A stretch of 64,000 nucleotides of DNA from JBGPQJ01 sp963829485 (GTDB taxonomy: Bacteria > Chloroflexota > Anaerolineae > Anaerolineales > Villigracilaceae): positions 310,001 through 374,000 of the forward strand of contig CAWHIK010000002.1 in NCBI GenBank assembly GCA_963829485.1, in the 5' to 3' direction. Positions within the stretch are counted from its first letter, which is position 1; each line of letters begins with the position of its first letter. The position numbers were made by a program, and so were the translations under genes. The notes under the pieces were generated by a model that did not search any database, was not told where the DNA came from, and saw only the letters and a program-made list of their open reading frames with translations. Below, piece by piece: positions 58,161-64,000 of this stretch.

Positions 58161-59881
58161 TCAGGCGGACGGTTTGGTGTTGTCGAGCGGGATGAGCGCA
58201 TCCGCCCACCAATCGGAGGCGGTACCAACGATTTCCAATTCATTTCTGCGGACCTTCTTTCGGCGGCGTGAATAGGGCTTTATCTTCCCCGATCTCCTCT
58301 TCGATCAGCGCATTGAGCTTTTGGTTCATGGCCGATAATAATTCTTCACTGTACTTGGGATTGGCCGGGTTGGCCAGATTGTCCATTTCCTCAGGATCCA
58401 GCAACAGGTCGTAGAGGGCGATATCATTATCGGCCTGTAGCTGCTATAACCGATGCGGGCAGGTTGTAATGACCCATCCCGAAGTAGCGGACCAGCTTGT
58501 AACGGCCGTCAAAGATGCCGCGGAACAACTCGCGCTTTTCAAGGTTCGGCACGCCAATCTCTTTGACGAGGCCTTTGAACTCCTCCATGCCGCGATGAAA
58601 CTCCTGACCGGCCTGGTGTGCGGCCGCGTCGAACACCTTGGTCGCGTTGCGGCTAAACCATTCCGCGTCGATGGTGGCGATCATATCGTAGGTCATCAGG
58701 CAGCCCGCGCCGGGTTTCTCGCTGCTGCCGCGCGGCCCGGCAGAGGCGGGATTGGCCACCACGCCTGAGAGATCATGTCCTTTCAGGAGCGGGTAGCGTT
58801 TCCGCCGCTCGGCTTCCGGCAGGCCGGCATACGCCAGGATCGTGGGCACCAGATCGAGATGGGAACCCACCGCATCCGTACGGCTTCCGCCCGGGTGGCG
58901 CGGATCGGCGATCACCAGCGGCACGTTGACGGATTCCTGGAACGCCACGCTGCCTTTTTGGCGCAGGTGATGGGCGCCGCCCTGCTCGCCGTGATCCGCG
59001 GTGAAAATGACGATCGTGTTGTCGGCCTGGCCGCTCGCTTCCAGAGCATCCAGCACCGCTCCGATGTGCCGGTCCACGTCGAGAAGGCAGTTGAGGTAGT
59101 AGTTGACGTGGTTGTGCCACATGTCCCGGCGATCCATCGGTATCCGGCCATAGTACATGTCGCACAGGCGCTTGTAATTGCGGACTGCCGGCGGCTGCCC
59201 CTCCAGGTCGTCGAAGAAGGAGGCCGGCAAGGTCGTCTGCCATTTTTGATGGTAGAGCGGCGTATCGGGCGCACCAAAGATCGGGAACATTGCCTTGACC
59301 TGGACCATCTCTTCCGCGTCGGTATCGAAATACATCACATCGTGAGGGTTGACGAAGTTCACGGTCATGAACCAGGGTTTGGCGGCGGCGACTTCGGGAG
59401 CGCGCTTCGCCAGCCAGTCGACGGCCTCATCCGCAATCTTCGGATCTTTTAGAGCCCCATCCATCGGTCCGCCTTGCACATCGCCCCAATCCTGGTACTC
59501 GGAGAAGCCGTAGGGTTCCATCGCTTCACGGGAACCCTTCGCTGGAAACTCCGAGAGGTGCCACTTGCCTTTATAGACGGTGTGGTAGCCCAGATCGCGC
59601 AGCATATGCCCGATGGTGGGCAAGGTTTTCGGATCGGCCTTCATGTCGTCGATCCAGGCGAAATTGGTGTTGTCGAACATGCGGGTGTGCGGCGTATGCC
59701 GCCCGGTGTACATCACCGAGCGGGACGGCGTGCACACGGTGGTGGTGCCATGGTGATGGTTGAACGTGACCCCGCGGGCGCGAATGCGATCCCGGGCGGG
59801 CAAAGCAAATTCCGCCGGCATAGGCTGGTGGGCATATTCCTGATCGGTCACGATCATTAGGATATTTGGCTGCTTGGTCAT
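58161..59881 (-). pseudogene. Cys-type sulfatase, two frameshifts in the C-terminal part
   Basis: Alkaline-phosphatase superfamily sulfatase. The N-terminal MTKQPNILMIVTDQEYAHQP carries the first metal-binding Asp, and CTPSR (Cys50) is the formylglycine site. A later block is TIVIFTADHGEQGGAHHL. ATG 59881 has GAGGAG upstream. The frame breaks near 58437 and near 58255; the pieces AGG-LQADNDIALYDLLLDPEE and VRRNELEIVGTASDWWADAL then lead to a stop at 58161. The frame is also open upstream into the small membrane protein gene. There is no signal peptide, so export is unclear. Confidence 0.85.
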
Positions 59882-60274
59882 AATTTTCTCCTCAGTAGAT
59901 TGGATCTTTTGTTCCTTTTTTTGAGTACTGGTTTTGTCCGCAGCAGGTTCCGGCGGCAGTGCGCCCGGGTAACCCTGCGGGATCTGGTCGCGGTTGGCCG
60001 CGCCCGCCGCGCCGATGGTGGCCAGATCGACAACGACGGCCAGGGCGATCCACAACCAGTCAAGTCCTGAGATGCCCATGGTGCCGTTGGTTTTCAGAAT
60101 GGCATACATCAAGGTCGTGAACGGCAGGAACAGGATTCCCAGGCAGGGGAGGATCCAGGAACCGCCGAAGACGACGTTAAATAAAGCCGGGCGGGCGAGC
60201 CACGCGAAGATGAGGAAGAACCGCGAGAAACCGGCCACAAACCCTGTCAAACAACCTGAACTATTTCTTCTCAT
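59882..60274 (-). CDS. Small three-helix membrane protein, paralogue C, reading in frame into the sulfatase
   Basis: Third copy of the family at 45.7 and 46.2 kb: SGCLTGFVAGFSRFFLIFAW, GGSWILPCLGILFLPFTTLM, GLDWLWIALAVVVDLATIG and the tail NRDQIPQGYPGALPPEPAAD. It has no stop of its own. The tail runs KTSTQKKEQKIQSTEEKI directly into the sulfatase ATG at 59881. Either a natural fusion puts the sulfatase on the inner membrane, or a stop has been lost; the ribosome site before the sulfatase ATG favours two proteins originally. GGAG precedes its own ATG. Confidence 0.68.
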
Positions 60275-60454
60275 TTTTTTCTCCTTTTATACCACTCATG
60301 AAATATGTCGAAATTCCAATCCGATGACGTTCGCCTGGCACCTCCTCCTGGTTTTTCGGGAGGCAGGTCTCCAGGTCTATCGATCTGGAAACCTGCCTTC
60401 AAATTATTGAATTCTTTCCTCCCAGGCAGGAATATAAACTTGCCTGATCAACCT

Positions 60455-63352
60455 TTAGGCTGCGATTCCACCTGCCACAGCTTCGATGACATGGTGCTCG
60501 TGCAGGTCCTTCTCCGCGTCCGCGTGGGACGGCTTGAGGTCAAAGACGACCTTCTTGACCGTGCCTGTGAAGGCGTAGACGCCCTTGTCCTCGTACTTGA
60601 GATCGACCACACCGCGGTTGTCCCGGCTGATATCCATACCGGCATAGGACGAGAAGGCTACCGGCACCGTCTTGTCGAGGCGGCCTTCGCCGATCTGTTT
60701 GTCATTCGCCCAGAGAGTCACCTTGCCGGGCGTACCAGGCCTGGGTTCGTCAGCCTCGAACAACATCTTGACGCTGACATCGCCAACCGGAAGCGGTTCT
60801 GTTGAAACCTGCCGGTAGACCTCCACTCCGAGGAAGGAGTAGGTGTGGTGGAGCAGACCTTTGTGATCCACCCACAGCGAGTAACCTCCCATGAAGTCCC
60901 CATTCGCCATGATGACACCTTCAGCGCCCTTCTTGGGAACATTGATCTCCGCCTCGATGGCGTAGGACCGCCCATAGACGCGAGGCACCATGCCTCGGGC
61001 GATATTCTGCACATCGCCCATGAATGTATAGCGCGTGATCGTCGGCAGAGGCGGCAGGATTCCAAAGAAGATCGAGAAGCCGGCCAGGAGCGGCAGGACC
61101 CGGTTGCGTTCCGCCTCCTTCCACCACGTGTCGACCAGTTCCTTGAGTTTCTGCGGATTCTCGGATGCCAGGTTTTTGGCCTGCGAGAAATCCTTGCTCA
61201 GGTCGTAGAGCTCCCAGACATCCTTCTCCGGGTCGTACACACCGGGGGCAAAGCGTTTCATCGTCGCGGGCGACATATCCCACGGGAGCTTGTCGAGGCG
61301 GGTGCCCGCCCACCAGCCGTCCTTGTAGATGCCGCGTGCGCCGAGGACTTCGAAGTACTGCACCGTATGGCGCTCGGCTGCCTTGGGATCATCCAGCGTA
61401 TACGCAAAACTGGTGCCGTCCATGGGTTCCTGTTCGATGCCGTCGACAATTTTCGGTTCGGGGATGCCCACCAGCTCGAGGATGGTCGGGCCGACATCGA
61501 TGACATGCGTGAACTGGCTGCGGACCGTCTTGTCGGGCTTGATCCGTTTCGGCCAGGCGATCACCATCGGGTCGCGCGTGCCGCCCAGGTGGCTGGCCAT
61601 CTGCTTCCCAAATTGGAAGGGCGTGTTGTTGGCATGCGCCCAGGCGCCGGCAAAGTGCGGGGCGGAGTGTTCACCGCCGAGGCCTTCCAGGCCGCCATAC
61701 TGCTCGAGCAGTTTCAACTGCTGTTCCGGGTCGAGTACGACCCCGTTGAGGAACGTCATCTCGTTGAACGAGCCGGTCGTCGTGCCTTCCATGCTGGCGC
61801 CGTTATCGCCCCAGATATAGATGACGAGGGTGTTGTCCAGGTCGCCCATCTCCTCGATGGAATCCAGCAGCCTGCCGACGTTCCAGTCGGTGTTCTCAGA
61901 GAAGCCGGCGAAGACCTCCATCTGACGGGCGTACAGTTTCTTCTGCGCGTCGGTCAGTGAGTCCCAGGCGGGGAACATGTCGGGCCGCTTCGTCAATTCG
62001 GTATCCGCCGGGATGATCCCCAGCTTCTTCTGGCGTGCAAAGACCTCTTCGCGGTACTTGTCCCAGCCCTGGTCGAACTTGCCCTTGTACTTATCCGCCC
62101 ACTCCTTGGCCACGTGATGCGGCGCGTGCGTCGCGCCGGTCGAGTAGTACATGAACCACGGCTTGGTCGCGTCCTGCGCGCGGACAAGGTGCAGCCATTC
62201 AATACACTTGTCTGTCAGATCATCGGGGAAGTAGTAGGACTTGCCGTCCTTGCCTTCGGGGACGCCGAGCGTCGAGTTGTCCTGCGTAATGATCGGGTCA
62301 TACTGACCGGCAGCGCCGCTCAGGAAACCCCAGTAGTGGTCGAAGCCCCAGGACATCGGCCAGTTGTTGAACGGACCGGCAGCTCCCTGGACATTGTCGG
62401 GCGTCATGTGCCATTTGCCGAAACCACCTGTGACGTAGCCATTCTCCTGGAGGATGCGCGGAAGTGCGGTGCAGCTGCGTGGCCGCGCGGACGTATAGCC
62501 GGGGAACGGACCAGGGAACTCGGCGATCGAACCCATGCCCACCCGGTGCTGGTTGCGGCCGGTGAGCAGCGCCGCCCGCGTCGGTGAACACAGGGCGATC
62601 ACGTGGAACCGGTTGTAAGTCAGGCCCATCTCCTGCACGCGTGTGAAGTTAGGCGTATGCAGCACGCCGCCGAACAATTCGGGTCCTGCGAAACCGGCGT
62701 CGTCGATCAGAACGAGCAGCACATTGGGAGCGTCTTCCGGCGCCTTCGCATGGGGGATCATGAACCAGTCTGCGACGGAGTTGTCGAGCGTACGACCCAC
62801 CGTGCCGCCGAAGGACTTGTCGGGGATGGGCAGGACGGTGCGGTTGGGATTGAACTTGCCTCCCGCCTCCGCCAGGGCTTCCTTCAGGCCTTTATCTTCC
62901 ATGGACACAACCGACTTGGCCGGGGATCCGCCGAGCGCCTGCTCAGCAACCAGGCGGTCGTCTTCATCGACGATGGCCAGGATGACCGCCGAGCCCGGCT
63001 TGAGCTTTTCAGCCAGGCCTTTTTCCAGTCCGCTCTCCACCTTCTTCTTGGCGATCTTGCCCAACACCGCGCCGGCGGCTGCACCGACCACGGTCGCTGC
63101 CAGAAGCGGCGGCGCGAAGAGCCCCACGAGCAGGCCGACGCCGCCGCCAAAACCCATCCCCTTGCGGCCGAGGTGGTCGCCGGTCTCACTGACGACCGCC
63201 TTGCCATCCATGTCGTGCTGGGCAAGGATAATCCCGTCGGTCCTGACCTTCTTGTCCTTGACGAGCTTGAGCAGCCCATCGAAGTCTTTCTTCGCCGATG
63301 GAATGTCCTGGTAACCGGCCATGATCACGATATTCTTTTGATCTTTGCTCAT
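60455..63352 (-). CDS. Arylsulfatase with N-terminal DUF1269-like domain
   Basis: Protein of about 965 residues. The first 150 (NIVIMAGYQDIPSAKKDFDG, then a Gly/Ala-rich hydrophobic stretch GMGFGGGVGLLVGLFAPPLL) resemble DUF1269, normally a separate small membrane protein. Next is the sulfatase domain: NVLLVLIDDAGFAGPELFGG with the metal Asp pair, the formylglycine site CSPTR (Cys about 254) with AALLTGRN, and IYIWGDNGASMEG. The C-terminal 200 residues (YAIEAEINVPKKGAEGVIM, GMDISRDNRGVVDLKYED) form a beta-rich domain typical of the large arylsulfatases. ATG 63352 has AAGGAG upstream. Confidence 0.92.
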   Translation of the reverse strand: MSKDQKNIVIMAGYQDIPSAKKDFDGLLKLVKDKKVRTDGIILAQHDMDGKAVVSETGDHLGRKGMGFGGGVGLLVGLFAPPLLAATVVGAAAGAVLGKIAKKKVESGLEKGLAEKLKPGSAVILAIVDEDDRLVAEQALGGSPAKSVVSMEDKGLKEALAEAGGKFNPNRTVLPIPDKSFGGTVGRTLDNSVADWFMIPHAKAPEDAPNVLLVLIDDAGFAGPELFGGVLHTPNFTRVQEMGLTYNRFHVIALCSPTRAALLTGRNQHRVGMGSIAEFPGPFPGYTSARPRSCTALPRILQENGYVTGGFGKWHMTPDNVQGAAGPFNNWPMSWGFDHYWGFLSGAAGQYDPIITQDNSTLGVPEGKDGKSYYFPDDLTDKCIEWLHLVRAQDATKPWFMYYSTGATHAPHHVAKEWADKYKGKFDQGWDKYREEVFARQKKLGIIPADTELTKRPDMFPAWDSLTDAQKKLYARQMEVFAGFSENTDWNVGRLLDSIEEMGDLDNTLVIYIWGDNGASMEGTTTGSFNEMTFLNGVVLDPEQQLKLLEQYGGLEGLGGEHSAPHFAGAWAHANNTPFQFGKQMASHLGGTRDPMVIAWPKRIKPDKTVRSQFTHVIDVGPTILELVGIPEPKIVDGIEQEPMDGTSFAYTLDDPKAAERHTVQYFEVLGARGIYKDGWWAGTRLDKLPWDMSPATMKRFAPGVYDPEKDVWELYDLSKDFSQAKNLASENPQKLKELVDTWWKEAERNRVLPLLAGFSIFFGILPPLPTITRYTFMGDVQNIARGMVPRVYGRSYAIEAEINVPKKGAEGVIMANGDFMGGYSLWVDHKGLLHHTYSFLGVEVYRQVSTEPLPVGDVSVKMLFEADEPRPGTPGKVTLWANDKQIGEGRLDKTVPVAFSSYAGMDISRDNRGVVDLKYEDKGVYAFTGTVKKVVFDLKPSHADAEKDLHEHHVIEAVAGGIAA

Positions 63353-63474
63353 TTTCGATCTCCTTTTTTTACGATCTGCGTAATCCAAATACTCTGGATG
63401 AATATTCTTATTGACCAATCAGAATAGGTCCGGATCATCCTCACGGTGTTGTTTTCCTGTTTTACTAGATTCAA

Positions 63475-63909
63475 TTACTTCGCCTTGCCGCCGTTCTTGA
63501 ACTCCATGCGCTGCGCGCCTCCGGCGGTTTCAAGAGCGAGCCCGCCCTGGCCGTCGGGGCCACCGGCTGCCACGCTGCCTAACAGCTGCAGGTACTGCGT
63601 GTCCATCGAGGTCTCGCCGCAGTATGCCATGGTGGTAGGCCCCAGCGTGATGGCGAATCCGTTCTCCTGGGAATAGGTCCCGCTGAAGTTGTTGCAGTCC
63701 GCTTTGCCCTCGAGGGTGCCATCCTCATTGAATATGATGGTGTAGCTTTCGGGGTTGGGGACCGTGGTCTCTTCCCCAGTGACGCGATCCTTCACGCTGG
63801 TCCACTGCCAGACGATACCCGTGATCGTATCCGAAGACGAGGATGTCCCGCAGGCTGCAAGAAACAACAGACTTGCAAGAACGAGCGTGAAAATCATTAT
63901 TTTCTTCAT
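63475..63909 (-). CDS. META-domain lipoprotein (HslJ-like)
   Basis: Signal with lipobox LAAC (Cys20) and one META domain: ITGIVWQWTSVKD, then EDGTLEGKADCNNFSGTYSQ with the family's G-x-A-x-CN-x-F-x-G-x-Y pattern, and AYCGETSMDTQYLQLL. HslJ-type proteins are linked to heat shock and novobiocin resistance, but the function is unclear. AAAAGGA precedes the ATG. It lies upstream of the arylsulfatase on the same strand. Confidence 0.88.
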   Translation of the reverse strand: MKKIMIFTLVLASLLFLAACGTSSSSDTITGIVWQWTSVKDRVTGEETTVPNPESYTIIFNEDGTLEGKADCNNFSGTYSQENGFAITLGPTTMAYCGETSMDTQYLQLLGSVAAGGPDGQGGLALETAGGAQRMEFKNGGKAK

Positions 63910-63941
63910 AATCCTTTTCCTTTCGATCCGAGTACTTTTTA

Positions 63942-64000
63942 TTATCCTTGCTTTTTGATGAGCTGATCCGCCCGCTCGTTGGCCTGCCGGGTCGTTTCCC
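63942..64000 (-). CDS. C-terminal end of a gene cut by the window edge
   Basis: The minus-strand frame reads ETTRQANERADQLIKKQG and a TAA at 63944-63942, 30 bases before the META lipoprotein. The charged, helical ending looks protein-like, but no family can be named from 19 residues. Confidence 0.4.
   Translation of the reverse strand, partial: ETTRQANERADQLIKKQG

Overview
The window reads as a chromosomal contig from a Chloroflexota bacterium, most likely class Anaerolineae. This is inferred from style and content, not from a marker gene: high GC, secreted proteins and lipoproteins with long Thr/Pro-rich linkers, SH3b and NBR1-like Ig domains on lipoproteins, a receptor-like Ser/Thr kinase, and L,D-transpeptidases in tandem. 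I see no tRNA, rRNA or CRISPR array.

Layout. 1-7 kb: gatA (cut by the edge), galE, an M50 protease, then on the minus strand a kinase, a YqhA-type protein, an MFS carrier and a DUF6504 protein. 7-11 kb: a minus-strand cell-wall cluster (amidase, two L,D-transpeptidases, a small conserved protein). 11-16.6 kb: radA with an in-frame palindrome, two lipoproteins, an Rrf2 regulator and hutU. 16.7-25.1 kb: two pairs of Dpp/Opp-type permeases without ATPases or binding proteins, a PQQ-like beta-propeller, a secreted helical protein and a beta-helix surface protein. 25.2-28.6 kb: a coupled HtrA-like protease, trypsin-like protease and LuxR-type regulator, a gene-poor stretch and a lone HNH endonuclease. 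28.7-38.5 kb: nitroreductase, a RibK-like protein, ettA, an NRPS-like adenylation-carrier-thioesterase gene set in a scar of duplicated fragments of neighbouring genes, a WYL/GyrI divergent pair, a CcmC-like membrane protein and an MFS carrier. 38.7-44 kb: an M20 hydrolase, hutI, arginase, a receiver protein and an inositol phosphatase. 44-64 kb: an envelope, ion and sulfate island with an SH3b lipoprotein, three paralogous small membrane proteins, an anaerobic sulfatase maturase, YihY, TrkH/TrkA, ClC, an MFS carrier, two SulP carriers, two Cys-type sulfatases and a META-domain lipoprotein.

How the parts fit. Both sulfatases carry the C-x-P-x-R motif that the nearby radical-SAM maturase would convert to formylglycine. 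Sulfate released by them could be moved by the SulP carriers. HutU and HutI form the middle of histidine degradation, with an arginase-family enzyme beside HutI. The standout locus is 31.8-35.2 kb: an A-T-TE synthetase whose adenylation domain lacks the Asp that normally binds an alpha-amino group. It is flanked by a 111-bp perfect direct repeat and by degraded copies of ettA and the CcmC-like gene.

Two window-wide patterns deserve attention. Several genes start directly downstream of a TANNNT box (6-7 nt), suggesting leaderless transcripts. About two dozen single-base frameshifts, many in short homopolymers, break otherwise well-conserved genes. They cluster at 51-58 kb but also occur elsewhere, so sequencing or polishing error is a serious alternative to gene decay.
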